Positions 50,962-60,597 of a stretch of 64,000 nucleotides of DNA are shown here, one piece after another. The position numbers and the translations under genes were made by a program. The notes beneath the pieces are model-generated. The model searched no databases. It was not told where the DNA came from and saw only the letters and a program-made list of their open reading frames with translations. Position 1 is the stretch's first letter. Each line of letters starts with the position of its first letter. The stretch spans positions 261,961 through 325,960 of the forward strand of contig NZ_QFWW01000029.1 in assembly GCF_003265345.1 (NCBI RefSeq), written 5' to 3'. This stretch comes from Lentzea terrae. GTDB taxonomy: Bacteria > Actinomycetota > Actinomycetes > Mycobacteriales > Pseudonocardiaceae.

Positions 50962-53445
50962 GTGCGGCGGCATCAGCACCCGGATTCGCCGTTCGTGTCG
51001 CGGACAGCCGGCACCCTGGCCCCGACGGTCGAGCTGCGTCGGCTGAACGGTCTCGTGGTGCCCTACGCGTACGGCGGCCCGATGCCGGGCATTGAGCGGC
51101 AGCCCTCGAGACACCTCGTCGACCTCGCCGGTGAATGGCGAGCCGAACGGGCGACCGTGGACCACCAGCTCTCCCTGACCGACCGGCGGGTGGCGCTACC
51201 GGTCATCGAGGAGGAAGGACGAGGGCGGCACCGGGTCGACCACGACGACAGCGGATGGCGCACGCACCGCGTTCCGTTGCCGGAGAACGTGACCGAGCTG
51301 TACGAGGACGGAGTCTGGTACCGGCGCGTGGTCCCGATGGCGGTACCGGGTCGCGACGAACGGGTCCGGCTGACCTTCCTCGCGGTCAACTACATCGCCG
51401 ACGTGTGGTTCAACGGCAGGTGGATCGGCTGTCATGAGGGCGGCTACAGCCCGTTCAGCCTGGACGTCACCCACGCGGTAGTGGAGGGCGACAACCTGAT
51501 CGCGGTTCGGGTGGACAACCCGCCCTGGGACAGCCGGACCGACATCGTGCCCGCGGTGATCTCCGACTGGTGGAACTACACGGGGGTCATCCAGGACGTG
51601 TACCTGGAGCGGGTGCCCGCCGTCTCGGTGGCGAGGGTCGACGTCGTCCCCACCACCGTGATCGGTGATCCGCCCGAGCGTGCGGACTTCGTGGCGACCG
51701 TCGTGATCGACCGACCGGACGAGGCGGCTGGCCCCGGCCTCGTGGTCCGGGCGAGGCTTGCCGAGGCCGTGGTTCCGCGCCACCTGCTCGGCACCTCGGC
51801 GCCGACCGACCTGGAGGGAGCTCCCGCGTCGTGGCGGGGCGAGGGGCCGCACGAGGTCGTCATCGACTCTCGGACCGGCGACGGAACGGTCCGGTTCGTC
51901 GGTGTGGTGGACCAGCCGCGGTTGTGGACCCCGCAGACCGCGAACCTCTACGTGCTCACGGTCGAACTGATCGACCACGGGCAGGTCGTCGACAGCTTCG
52001 CCACGCAGATCGGTCTGCGCACCGTCGCTGTCGCCGCCGATTCACCGGCCGTGCTGCTCAACGGGCGCAAGGCGGCGTTCCACGGCGTCGCACGACACGA
52101 GGACTGGGTGGACACCGGACGTACCGTCGCCTCGCCGCAGCGGGTGATCGACGACCTGGTCGACATCCGCGAAACGGGCGCGACCCTGCTGCGCACCGCT
52201 CACTATCCGAACCACCCGCTGACCTACCTCGTCGCCGATCGGGTCGGACTGGCCGTCGTCGAGGAGATCCCGACCTGGTGGTTCGACACCTACCACTTCG
52301 CCGACCAGCTGCACCGCGGGATAGCGGAACAGATGTGGCGGGAGATGGTGTTCCGCGACTACAACCGGCCCAGCGTGTTGTTCTGGAGCGCCACCAACGA
52401 GGCGATCAGCGTCGAGCACCGCGCCGAGTTTCTGCGTCGCGTAGTCCACGATCTCCGGTGCTACGACGACGGCCGTCTGGTGACCCAGGCCGCGGCGGCT
52501 GATCGGCCAGGCCCGCACGACCCCACGCAGAGCCTGACCGACGTGGCGGGATGGACCACGTACTTCGGTGTCTTCGGATCCACCGCCGCCGGGGCGGAGG
52601 CCGATCTCACCGAGCGGTTCCTCGACCAGGCGCATGCCGCCTGGCCGGACAAGCCGTTGCTCGTCGCCGAGTTCGGCATGTGGGCACAGGAGGACGACGC
52701 GCTGGTGGGTCGGCAACGTCAGGTCTTCGACCACACCTGGCCGGTCTACGAGCGCCGGCTCGCCACCCGGCCGGACGGCTGGCTCGTCGGCAGCATCTGG
52801 TGGGCGGCGTACGACTGGCGCACACCGATCGCCGGTGTCAACACCTTCGGTCTCAGCGACATCAGCAGGCAGCGACGGCGGCCGGTGCGAGACGAACTCG
52901 AGTCGAGATATCGATCCGTCTCCTCCGCGATCACCGGGCCGTTGTGCTCCGCGCGACCGCGGTCGTTCCCGCGATTCGACCTCGTCCACTGCGGATTGCC
53001 AGAGGACCCGCGAACCCTGGCGGACTTCACGTGCCCGGACGGTGCGCACCCGATGCGCAATGCGGTCGTCGACCGCCTGGTCATGCCGAGTTCGGGTCGG
53101 TGGGCCGTGCAGATGACCGCCCTCGGCTCGTGGCCGGGTATCGGGATCTACCTGTACCGCCATCCGGTCGACCTGCACGACGCGACCCAACTCTGTGCGC
53201 GGGTGCTCGCCTCGGTCGGCGGGTACCAGGTGAAGCTCGGAGTCCGGGACGTCAACCGCGTCGAGACGGACGTCCTCGTGCCGGACCCGGTTCCGGCGAA
53301 CCGGTGGACCACGGTGTGCGTCCGGCTGTCCCGGTTCGCCGGAGTCGACCTCGGCCGGGTGGAACGAGTGCACCTCACGATGGCGATCTCCGACGACCGC
53401 GTCGCTCAGGGGCAACGGTTCTATGTGGACAGTGTGACTGCGTGA
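50962..53445 (+). CDS. GH2-family glycoside hydrolase (beta-galactosidase/glucuronidase-like)
   Basis: The 827-residue enzyme starts at GTG 50962. A jelly-roll sugar-binding domain (about 100-220, with FLAVNYIADVWFNGRWIG and DWWNYTGVIQDVYLE), an Ig-like domain (about 225-380) and the GH2 barrel (about 385-640) follow in order. The acid/base is Glu480 in ATNEAIS and the nucleophile Glu570 in VAEFGMWAQ. A C-terminal beta-sandwich of about 130 residues looks like an extra carbohydrate-binding module. There is no signal peptide, so it works in the cytoplasm on sugars imported by the adjacent ABC transporter. Confidence 0.9.
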   Translation: MRRHQHPDSPFVSRTAGTLAPTVELRRLNGLVVPYAYGGPMPGIERQPSRHLVDLAGEWRAERATVDHQLSLTDRRVALPVIEEEGRGRHRVDHDDSGWRTHRVPLPENVTELYEDGVWYRRVVPMAVPGRDERVRLTFLAVNYIADVWFNGRWIGCHEGGYSPFSLDVTHAVVEGDNLIAVRVDNPPWDSRTDIVPAVISDWWNYTGVIQDVYLERVPAVSVARVDVVPTTVIGDPPERADFVATVVIDRPDEAAGPGLVVRARLAEAVVPRHLLGTSAPTDLEGAPASWRGEGPHEVVIDSRTGDGTVRFVGVVDQPRLWTPQTANLYVLTVELIDHGQVVDSFATQIGLRTVAVAADSPAVLLNGRKAAFHGVARHEDWVDTGRTVASPQRVIDDLVDIRETGATLLRTAHYPNHPLTYLVADRVGLAVVEEIPTWWFDTYHFADQLHRGIAEQMWREMVFRDYNRPSVLFWSATNEAISVEHRAEFLRRVVHDLRCYDDGRLVTQAAAADRPGPHDPTQSLTDVAGWTTYFGVFGSTAAGAEADLTERFLDQAHAAWPDKPLLVAEFGMWAQEDDALVGRQRQVFDHTWPVYERRLATRPDGWLVGSIWWAAYDWRTPIAGVNTFGLSDISRQRRRPVRDELESRYRSVSSAITGPLCSARPRSFPRFDLVHCGLPEDPRTLADFTCPDGAHPMRNAVVDRLVMPSSGRWAVQMTALGSWPGIGIYLYRHPVDLHDATQLCARVLASVGGYQVKLGVRDVNRVETDVLVPDPVPANRWTTVCVRLSRFAGVDLGRVERVHLTMAISDDRVAQGQRFYVDSVTA

Positions 53446-53460
53446 CCACCAGGAGGAACG

Positions 53461-54675
53461 ATGAGAGCTCTCGCCAGATGGGTCGCGGCGACCGCCGCAG
53501 TGGTCTCGTTGGCGGCGTCGGCAGCTTGCGGCGGTGACTCCCCGGCGAACGAGAAGGTCGTGGAGTTCTGGTACTACCAACCGATCCCGGAGCAGTCCAA
53601 GCAGGTCAAGGAGCTGGTCAAGCGGTTCGAGGAGACGGAACCCACAATCACCGTCCGCCTCACCGAGATTCCCAAGGACGACTACAACACCAAGCTCTCC
53701 TCCGCACTGGGCGGTGGCCGCGGCCCGGACGCGGGTTACCTCGACCAGCCGCTGATGGCCCGCTACGCGAACGCCGGGCAGCTCGCCGAAGTCCCGGCGG
53801 GCACGATCACCGAGTCCGACTTCTACGACGGCGCACTGCGCACCAACAAGATCTCCGGGAAGCTGTGCGGAATCCCCCTTCAGCAGACCACCGTGGCGCT
53901 GTTCTACAACAAGAAGCTCGTCAGCACGCCGCCGGCGACCTGGAACGAGCTGGTCGCCGAGTCCGCACGGGTGCACTGGGAGAACCCGAACCTCGCAGGT
54001 GTGAACGTTCCCAAGGGTGAGGGCTTCGGAGCCTGGCTCTTCCCGGCGTTCGTTGCCTCCGCCGGGGGCACGATGCTCGACGAGGGCAGCAGGAGAATCG
54101 CCTTCGCCGACCCACCAGCGCAGGAAGCACTCGCGTTGTGGCGCAAGCTGCTGGAGAGCTCACCGCGCCGGATCACCAACAGCGAGAACTCGTTCCACAA
54201 AGGACTCACTGCGATGATGTTCTCCGGACCGTGGGAGGTGCTGACGATCAGGCAGCAGTTCCCGCAGCTCGATTTCGGCGTGGCGCCGTTGCCGAGGAAG
54301 GACGTCGCGGCGAGCAACATCGGCGGCGACAACGGTGTGGTGTTCAGCAAGGCCCGCAATCCCGACGCGGCCTGGAAGTGGCTGCGGTTCCTGTCCGACG
54401 CCACGCACAACGCCGAGTTCAGCAACATCACCGGCAACTTCCCGACGAACAGGAAGGCCGCGCAGGCAGCGAAGATCAATACCGATCCGGCGCTCAAGGT
54501 GTTCGTTGACCAGCTCGAGACCGCTCAGGCGCGTCCCACCGTGCCGGAGTGGATCCAGATCAACGACGAGTACCTCGCCAAGGCGATCGAGGAAGGCGTC
54601 GACGGCGGCAGGTCACCCGCCGATGCACTGACGGACGCCGCTGCCAGAGCCCGCAAACTGCTGGGGTGGCAGTGA
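53461..54675 (+). CDS. Sugar ABC transporter substrate-binding lipoprotein
   Basis: The 404-residue family 1 solute-binding protein starts 15 bases after the GH2 stop. It is a lipoprotein (AASAACGG, lipidated Cys about 23). The mature protein shows the bilobed pattern: VVEFWYYQPIPEQSKQVKEL, PDAGYLDQPLMARYANAG, LFYNKKLVSTPPATWNEL, FSGPWEVLTIR. It delivers an oligosaccharide to the two permeases encoded next. No ATPase gene is present in the operon, so a shared MsiK-type ATPase elsewhere is expected. Confidence 0.92.
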   Translation: MRALARWVAATAAVVSLAASAACGGDSPANEKVVEFWYYQPIPEQSKQVKELVKRFEETEPTITVRLTEIPKDDYNTKLSSALGGGRGPDAGYLDQPLMARYANAGQLAEVPAGTITESDFYDGALRTNKISGKLCGIPLQQTTVALFYNKKLVSTPPATWNELVAESARVHWENPNLAGVNVPKGEGFGAWLFPAFVASAGGTMLDEGSRRIAFADPPAQEALALWRKLLESSPRRITNSENSFHKGLTAMMFSGPWEVLTIRQQFPQLDFGVAPLPRKDVAASNIGGDNGVVFSKARNPDAAWKWLRFLSDATHNAEFSNITGNFPTNRKAAQAAKINTDPALKVFVDQLETAQARPTVPEWIQINDEYLAKAIEEGVDGGRSPADALTDAAARARKLLGWQ

Positions 54676-55586
54676 ACGGCGTCCACCGGTCGAGTTCCTG
54701 GCATCGGCGTCGGCGGGACGCGCTGGCCGGCTTCGCCTTCACCGCACCCGCGATGCTGCACACCCTGGTGTTCATGCTCGTGCCCGCCGGGGCGGCGCTC
54801 TACTTCAGCTTCACGGAATGGGACATGATCTCCCCGGCCCACTGGGTGGGACTGCGGAACTACCAGGAGATCCTCTTCGACTCCGACCTCTACCCGGACT
54901 TCTGGAAGTCGGTTCGCGTCACCGCCCTGTACGCGCTGCTGTCGGTGCCCGCGTCGCTGGTGACCGGATTCGTGCAGGCCTACCTCATCGATCTCCTCCG
55001 CCGGGGACAGTCGCTCTACCGGCTCGTCTTCTACCTCCCGGTGATCACCGCGGAAGCGGCGGTCGCGGCGATCTGGAAGTGGCTCTACGACCCGCAGTTC
55101 GGTCTGATCAACGCCGGGCTCGAGGTGCTGGGCGGCACCGGCCCGGACTGGCTCGGCACCCCTGGCGTGGTGATCCCGGCACTGGCGCTCATCGCGGCCT
55201 GGCAGTCCGGTACGGCGATGCTCATCTTCCTCGCCGGTCTCAAAGGAATCCCACGCACCTACTACGAGGCGGCCGAAGTCGATGGTGCGAACCGGTGGCA
55301 GCAACTCGGGCGCATCACGCTGCCGCTGTTGCGTCCCACCACGTTCTACCTCGTCGTCACCGGCGTGATCGCGGCCCTGCAGGTGTTCGGCATCGTCTAC
55401 GTGCTGTTCGGCGGCAACGCGGGGCCGGAGCGCTCCGGCCTGAGCTACGTCCTGCACCTCTACCTGTTCGGCTACCGCAACGGCGCGATGGGTGCGGCGA
55501 GCGCCATGTCCGTTCTGTTGTTCGTGACCGTCCTCCTGGTGACCGCGGCGCAGTTCCGCCTGGTTCCACAGCAGTACGAGGAGTGA
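54672..55586 (+). CDS. Sugar ABC transporter permease (MalF-like)
   Basis: This six-helix permease of about 304 residues begins at GTG 54672, overlapping the binding-protein stop (GTG 54666 is an alternative). The cytoplasmic coupling motif for the ATPase is YYEAAEVDGANRWQQLGRIT. FTEWDMISPAHWVGLRNYQE after helix 1 is typical of MalF/UgpA-type subunits. It forms the channel with the next permease. Confidence 0.92.
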   Translation: MNGVHRSSSWHRRRRDALAGFAFTAPAMLHTLVFMLVPAGAALYFSFTEWDMISPAHWVGLRNYQEILFDSDLYPDFWKSVRVTALYALLSVPASLVTGFVQAYLIDLLRRGQSLYRLVFYLPVITAEAAVAAIWKWLYDPQFGLINAGLEVLGGTGPDWLGTPGVVIPALALIAAWQSGTAMLIFLAGLKGIPRTYYEAAEVDGANRWQQLGRITLPLLRPTTFYLVVTGVIAALQVFGIVYVLFGGNAGPERSGLSYVLHLYLFGYRNGAMGAASAMSVLLFVTVLLVTAAQFRLVPQQYEE

Positions 55587-55590
55587 GCCG

Positions 55591-56535
55591 TTGAGTGCTG
55601 CCAAAACCGTGGACACCGCGCCCGCTGTCGGGACCGCGCCGTCGGCGGACCTGGGCACCCGCACATCGGGGCGCAGGCGGCGGCGACGCCACGATGCGCC
55701 GATCGCGTTGCTGGCCACCGCTCACGTGCTGCTGATCGGCGGGGTCGTCGTCGCGCTGGCGCCGTTCGTGTGGATGGTGGCGACGTCGTTCAAGCAGCCG
55801 CAGGACGTGTTCACACCGACACCCAACCTGTTACCGACGGACGCACGAACCGGCCAGTGGGCGGGCACCTTCGCCAACTACCTCCAGGTCCTCGATCTCG
55901 GCGGGTTCGCCGTGGCCCTGCTCAACAGCGTGATCGTCGTGGTCGTGCTGATCCCGGGAAAGCTGCTGCTGGACGCGTTGGCCGCCTACGCGTTCGCCCG
56001 CATCCCGTTTCCCGGACGCGACGCGTTGTTCCTCGTCGTGCTGGCCACGATCATGGTCCCCGGCGTCGCCCTGCTCATCCCCAAGGTGTTCGTCACCCAG
56101 GAGCTCGGCATGGGTGACAGTCTCGCCGGCGTCATCGTGCCCAGCCTGGTCTCGGCCTTCGACATCTTTCTGCTCCGGCAGTTCTTCCTGACCTTGCCAG
56201 GGGATCTGGAGGAAGCGGCCATGATCGACGGAGCGGGGCGGCTGCGGATCTTCTGGTCGGTCGCGCTGCCTCTGGCCAAGCCCGCGCTCGCGGTCGTCAC
56301 GATCACGAGCTTCATCTTCCACTGGAACGAACTGCTGTGGCCGCTCGTGATCCTCTCGGATCAGGACAGGTACACCCTGCCGCTCGCGTTGCAAGCGCTC
56401 GCGGCCGGTCGGGTCGCACAGCCCCACCTGGTCATGGCGGGCGCGGTGATCGCCGTGATGCCGGTCATCGGGATCTTCCTGGTGTTCCAGCGCAGGATCC
56501 TCGACGGGATACAGCTCACCGGACTGAAGAGCTGA
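55591..56535 (+). CDS. Sugar ABC transporter permease (MalG-like)
   Basis: The 314-residue permease starts at TTG 55591 behind GAGGAG. After a charged N-terminus and six helices, the coupling motif is LEEAAMIDGAGRLRIFWSVA, and the C-terminus ends in RRILDGIQLTGLKS as usual for MalG/LacG-type subunits. Leu81 is encoded by TTA (55831-55833), rare in this genome, which may place sugar uptake under developmental control by the TTA-reading tRNA (inference). Confidence 0.92.
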   Translation: MSAAKTVDTAPAVGTAPSADLGTRTSGRRRRRRHDAPIALLATAHVLLIGGVVVALAPFVWMVATSFKQPQDVFTPTPNLLPTDARTGQWAGTFANYLQVLDLGGFAVALLNSVIVVVVLIPGKLLLDALAAYAFARIPFPGRDALFLVVLATIMVPGVALLIPKVFVTQELGMGDSLAGVIVPSLVSAFDIFLLRQFFLTLPGDLEEAAMIDGAGRLRIFWSVALPLAKPALAVVTITSFIFHWNELLWPLVILSDQDRYTLPLALQALAAGRVAQPHLVMAGAVIAVMPVIGIFLVFQRRILDGIQLTGLKS

Positions 56536-56582
56536 CCCCGGCCATCCCTGCTCCTCGTCGTCGAACTGTCGAAAGGATGCTC

Positions 56583-58706
56583 GTGACCACGTCGTTTCAG
56601 ACCCCTTCGGTACGTGGGGGATGGTTCATCAAGGACGGACAGCCGCGGCCGTTCGTCACCGCCGACTACCCGTACTACCGGGACGAGCCGAGGAACTGGG
56701 GTGACCGGCTGGCGACGTTGGCGCGCATGGGACTGGACGCGGTCACGACGTACGTGCCGTGGCGACACCACCAGCCCTTGGCGCAGCGGTCCCCGGATCT
56801 GGTCGGCAGAACCGACCCGAGACGCGACGCGGCGCGGTTCGTCCGGCTCGCAGCGGAAGCCGGCCTGTCCGTGGTGGTCAAGCCGGGGCCGTTCATCCAC
56901 GCCGAGACCAACTACGGCGGCCTGCCCGACTGGGTGTCGCCGATCTACGACAGGCGCATCGAACCGGTTCTCGACGCCTCCGGTGCGCCGAGAACCTGGT
57001 CCGGATCGCGCTGCAGACCCGACGGCAAGCCGGTGGACTGGCCACTGCCCGCGCCGCTGTGCCCGGTGTTCGACGAACTCGCGCTGTCCTGGCTGCGAGC
57101 GGTCGGCGAGCAGCTCGTGCGGCCACATTCCGCGCCGGACGGTCCGATCGTCGCGGTGCAGATCGCCAACGAGGGAATCTACACCGACGGCGCGCTCGGC
57201 TTGTGGGACATGGACTTCAGCGCATCCGCGCTGGCCGCCCACCACAGGCTGCACGCACCACTCGGCGACGGTCCGCCGTCTCCTCCCGCAACCGGTGCCG
57301 CCGAGATCGATCCGCTGCGACGGGTGGCGTGGGGACACACGCAGGCCGAGCGGTTCGCCGAGCTGTTCCGGCGGTGGTCGGCCACCGTCGGTGCGGCGGT
57401 GCCCACGGTGGTGAACGTGAACCCGCCCGCCGCCGATCCGGGTGCACTGGACTCGTGGCTCGCCCGAACGCAGCCGTGGCGTTGGGCCGGCGTGCGCTAC
57501 GGCTTCACCAACTGGGTCGGACCAGTCGCCTCGAACGACGAGTCCCGTGCTCGCTACGTGATCGCGGCCAAGCTGGCGCCCGGCTGCAACTACGAGGAGA
57601 ACTGGGGGTTCTCGGTGCTCTACGAGAAGGCGTTCTCCGATCCGACCACCTGCCTGCACCAGACCGTCCTCGCGCTGGCCTGCGGCGCCACCGGCTACAA
57701 CCTCTACACCGGTGTCGCCACCAGCACCTGGGGCTCCGACCTCGACCGCTTCCACGACCGGCCGTACCCGGACTGTGCTCCGATCTCGGCGAACGGCGAG
57801 GAAACGGAGAAGGCGACGACCGCGCAGGCGCTCGCGGACTATCTGCGCCGCCACGGAACCGAATGGGCCATCGGCCGTCCCGTGCGGTCGGCGGTGATCG
57901 GTTACTGGGCGCCGCACGCGGCCGCCGCCGCGTGGAACGCACGACCCGCGGACCGCGGGAATCACGGGGCGGTGCCCGCGTGCGGGGAGTTCCTGCGGGC
58001 CTGGCACGACGCGGCCCGGATGTACCAGCTCGACTTCGGCCTGTGGGATCTCGACGATCCGGGCACCGATCCGGCCGACGCCGCGGGGCGTGCGTCGGGC
58101 CGGGTCACGGGCATTCCGCTGGTGGTGCCGACGTGGCGTTACCTGCCGCGCCCGCAACAACGGCTGCTCGCGAGCCACGTCGCGGAGGGTGGACGGCTGA
58201 TTCTCGTCGGCGAGATGCCGGGGTTCGATCTCCACGGGCGGTCGTGCCTGTTGCTCGACGACGTGATCCGTTCCGCGGACCCGGACCGGGTCCTGCACTG
58301 GCCGGATCCGTCCGTTGTGGACGGCGCGGTCGTCGCCGCCCGGCGGGTCGCCGAGTGGGCGCCGCCCGCCGCGAGGGTCGTCGAGGGAGTCGCCGACGTG
58401 TATCTGCGTCGGTGTCCCGGCGGCGTGGACCACCTCGCGGTGCTCGCGAACGCCGACTGTGGCAGCACCGTTCGCATCGAGACCAACATGTCCCATTCGG
58501 TCGCGCTCGATCTGTGCGCCGGTGGCGCCGCCCTCGTCCGGCTCGCCGACGGCGTGGTCACCGATGCGCTGGTCACCGGTCGCAACGGACATCTCGGTTC
58601 CTCGATCACGCCGAGCGTGACAGCGGGCGGTGTCCGGTTCACCGCGCCCTACGGCACGCTGTTGAACGCCACGACGACCACACGGCGCCAACATGTGCCT
58701 ACGTGA
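56583..58706 (+). CDS. GH35-family beta-galactosidase-like enzyme
   Basis: The 707-residue protein starts at GTG 56583, five bases after GAAAGGA (an ATG at 56577 would leave no space for the ribosome site). The barrel opens with WFIKDGQPRPFVTADYPYYR and YVPWRHHQPL, then KPGPFIHAETNYGGLPDWV, typical of GH35. The acid/base is Glu197 in IANEGIYTDG; the nucleophile is probably in GCNYEENWGF (Glu338 or Glu339). The C-terminal third is beta-rich. No signal peptide, so it hydrolyses imported galactosides alongside the GH2 enzyme. Confidence 0.85.
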   Translation: MTTSFQTPSVRGGWFIKDGQPRPFVTADYPYYRDEPRNWGDRLATLARMGLDAVTTYVPWRHHQPLAQRSPDLVGRTDPRRDAARFVRLAAEAGLSVVVKPGPFIHAETNYGGLPDWVSPIYDRRIEPVLDASGAPRTWSGSRCRPDGKPVDWPLPAPLCPVFDELALSWLRAVGEQLVRPHSAPDGPIVAVQIANEGIYTDGALGLWDMDFSASALAAHHRLHAPLGDGPPSPPATGAAEIDPLRRVAWGHTQAERFAELFRRWSATVGAAVPTVVNVNPPAADPGALDSWLARTQPWRWAGVRYGFTNWVGPVASNDESRARYVIAAKLAPGCNYEENWGFSVLYEKAFSDPTTCLHQTVLALACGATGYNLYTGVATSTWGSDLDRFHDRPYPDCAPISANGEETEKATTAQALADYLRRHGTEWAIGRPVRSAVIGYWAPHAAAAAWNARPADRGNHGAVPACGEFLRAWHDAARMYQLDFGLWDLDDPGTDPADAAGRASGRVTGIPLVVPTWRYLPRPQQRLLASHVAEGGRLILVGEMPGFDLHGRSCLLLDDVIRSADPDRVLHWPDPSVVDGAVVAARRVAEWAPPAARVVEGVADVYLRRCPGGVDHLAVLANADCGSTVRIETNMSHSVALDLCAGGAALVRLADGVVTDALVTGRNGHLGSSITPSVTAGGVRFTAPYGTLLNATTTTRRQHVPT

Positions 58707-58718
58707 GGAGAGCGCACC

Positions 58719-59921
58719 GTGCACCGGGGCAAGCTGACCGTTCGTGACCTGCGCGCCGGCAATCGGGCGCGGGTGTTGCGCGTGTTGTACCTCGACGGCC
58801 CGCGCAGCCGACACGAACTCGCCGAGGTGACCGGCCTGAGCCAGGGGTCGGTCAGCAACGTGACGGGCGAGCTGATCGCCGACGGGGTCGTGGTCGAGGC
58901 CGGGCACGTCGACTCCGACGGCGGACGGCCGCGGGTGCTCCTGCGGGTGAACCCCCGCCACGCCGTCGTCGTCGGAGTTGACGTCGGGGAGACGCACGTG
59001 CTGGTCGAGGCGTTCGACCTGACGCTGCGGCGGCTGGCGACGACGAAGTTCGCCATGCAGCCCGACACCCACTCGGCCGACGAAGTCGCGAAGCGGATCC
59101 TCGCAGGGCTCCGGCGCTGCCTCACCGAGAGCGGGGCCGGCCAGGGTGACGTGCTCGGCGTCGGCATCGGTCTACCGGGTCTGGTGGAGCACGGACTGGT
59201 CTACGGGCAGACCGTGGGCTGGGACGGCGTTCCGCTGGAACGGATGCTGCGTGCGGGCACGGACATCCCGCTGCACCTGGACAACGGCGCCAACACAGCC
59301 GGCCAGGCGGAGCTGTGGTTCGGCGCCGGCCGTGGCATCGACGACGCGGTCATCACGTTGATCGGGTCCGGCGTCGGCGCGAGCGTGATCGCGGAAAGCG
59401 TGCCCTACCGAGGCACGTCCGGCGGTGCCGGAGAGTGGGGGCACACGACGGTGGCCCTCGACGGCCGGGAGTGCCGCTGCGGAGCGTTCGGCTGCCTGGA
59501 GGCCTACATCGGCGCCAAGGGCGTCGTCGACCGGTATCGCTCGCTCGGCGGCACCGTCCCCGCGGACCAGGAGGCAGCGCTGCGGTCGCTGGTTGCTTCG
59601 GACACCGCACTTGCACGGCAAGTGCTTCGTGAGGTCGCACGCCATGCGGGTATCGGCATCGGCAGCCTGATCAACCTCTTCAACCCCGAGCGGGTGATCC
59701 TGGGTGGCTGGGCGGGACTCCTGCTCGGCTCGCGTCTGCTGCCCGACATCCGGGAAGAAGCGGCGCGCCACGCCCTGCGCAGACCGTTCGCCCAGGCGTC
59801 GATCATGCTGTGCGAACTCGGGCCCGAGTCGGTCGCATTGGGCGCCGCGACCCTTCCCGTGGCGGAACTCCTCGCCGCCGGAGGAGCCCGGCCGGTCGCC
59901 CCCATCCGCACCGCCGGTTAG
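58719..59921 (+). CDS. ROK-family transcriptional regulator 2
   Basis: The 400-residue regulator ends the sugar operon; GTG 58719 is 12 bases after the GH35 stop with GAGGAG before it. The winged helix reads SRHELAEVTGLSQGSVSNVT. The ROK domain has VVGVDVGETHVLVEAFD, IPLHLDNGANTAGQAE and the zinc motif GRECRCGAFGCLEAY. It is a paralogue of the regulator at 46117 over its whole length. It probably represses its own operon through the palindrome at 50887-50901. It converges with the TetR gene, 3 bases apart. Confidence 0.91.
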   Translation: MHRGKLTVRDLRAGNRARVLRVLYLDGPRSRHELAEVTGLSQGSVSNVTGELIADGVVVEAGHVDSDGGRPRVLLRVNPRHAVVVGVDVGETHVLVEAFDLTLRRLATTKFAMQPDTHSADEVAKRILAGLRRCLTESGAGQGDVLGVGIGLPGLVEHGLVYGQTVGWDGVPLERMLRAGTDIPLHLDNGANTAGQAELWFGAGRGIDDAVITLIGSGVGASVIAESVPYRGTSGGAGEWGHTTVALDGRECRCGAFGCLEAYIGAKGVVDRYRSLGGTVPADQEAALRSLVASDTALARQVLREVARHAGIGIGSLINLFNPERVILGGWAGLLLGSRLLPDIREEAARHALRRPFAQASIMLCELGPESVALGAATLPVAELLAAGGARPVAPIRTAG

Positions 59922-59924
59922 CGG

Positions 59925-60566
59925 TCAGTCCACAACGCGATCGAACGGTGGTGGTTGGGTGCGCAAACGGTCGCGCTGCTCGGCGGGCACCAGGCGGTCG
60001 ACCTGACGCTGCCACAACACCGTCAGTTGGCCGTCCACATCGGACTTGCCTGCGGACACGACGGTGCGCAGCTGCCCACCGATGATCATCATCATGAGGC
60101 TTTCCGCCTCTTCGCGGACATCGACGTCCGGTTGAACCTGGCCCACCTCGACGGCATCGCGCAGCAGGTCGCGGATCATCATGGCGACGCTGACGCAGTA
60201 CGTTCCTGCCAGCAGCTCGAACAGCTCGCTGGTGAACAGCAGTCGCACGCTCACCCGCACCGTCCGATCCGTACAGACCAGCCGACACATGAGGTACGTC
60301 ATGTCGATCAGCGCCTGCAACGGGCTCGGGCTGACAGCCTCGACCGCGGCACGAACATCGTGCGACATCTGGAAGTACTCCTCGACAACCGCCGCCGCAA
60401 GTGCGAGCTTGGACGGAAAGTGACGATAGAGGGCACCCTTGGTGACCCTCACCCTCCGGCACACCGCGTCCAGGGACGTGCGCGTGAACCCGTCGCGGTC
60501 GAACAACTCGATGCTCGCGGCTATCAGGCGTTCCCTGGTGCGGCGCCCATCCGCCAGGTCGTTCAA
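59925..60566 (-). CDS. TetR-family regulator, ScbR-like (distal of pair)
   Basis: This repressor of about 213 residues was given the TTG start at 60566 because GGGAG lies four bases upstream and longer forms have no good start. The helix-turn-helix (about 10-55) contains FTRTSLDAVCRRVRVTKGAL and YRHFPSK. The ligand domain (SPLQALIDMTYLMCRLV, VRVSVRLLFTSE) has the layout of autoregulator (gamma-butyrolactone) receptors. It lies 31 bases after a second regulator of the same type. The ligand and targets are unknown. Confidence 0.85.
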   Translation of the reverse strand: MNDLADGRRTRERLIAASIELFDRDGFTRTSLDAVCRRVRVTKGALYRHFPSKLALAAAVVEEYFQMSHDVRAAVEAVSPSPLQALIDMTYLMCRLVCTDRTVRVSVRLLFTSELFELLAGTYCVSVAMMIRDLLRDAVEVGQVQPDVDVREEAESLMMMIIGGQLRTVVSAGKSDVDGQLTVLWQRQVDRLVPAEQRDRLRTQPPPFDRVVD

Positions 60567-60597
60567 TCGACTCCCACCCGGACTCCGGTACGAGCAC

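Noticed and set aside
56361-59072. A 900-codon minus-strand open frame under GH35 and ROK2
   Set aside because: It arises from high GC content opposite real genes; the translation has no domain character.
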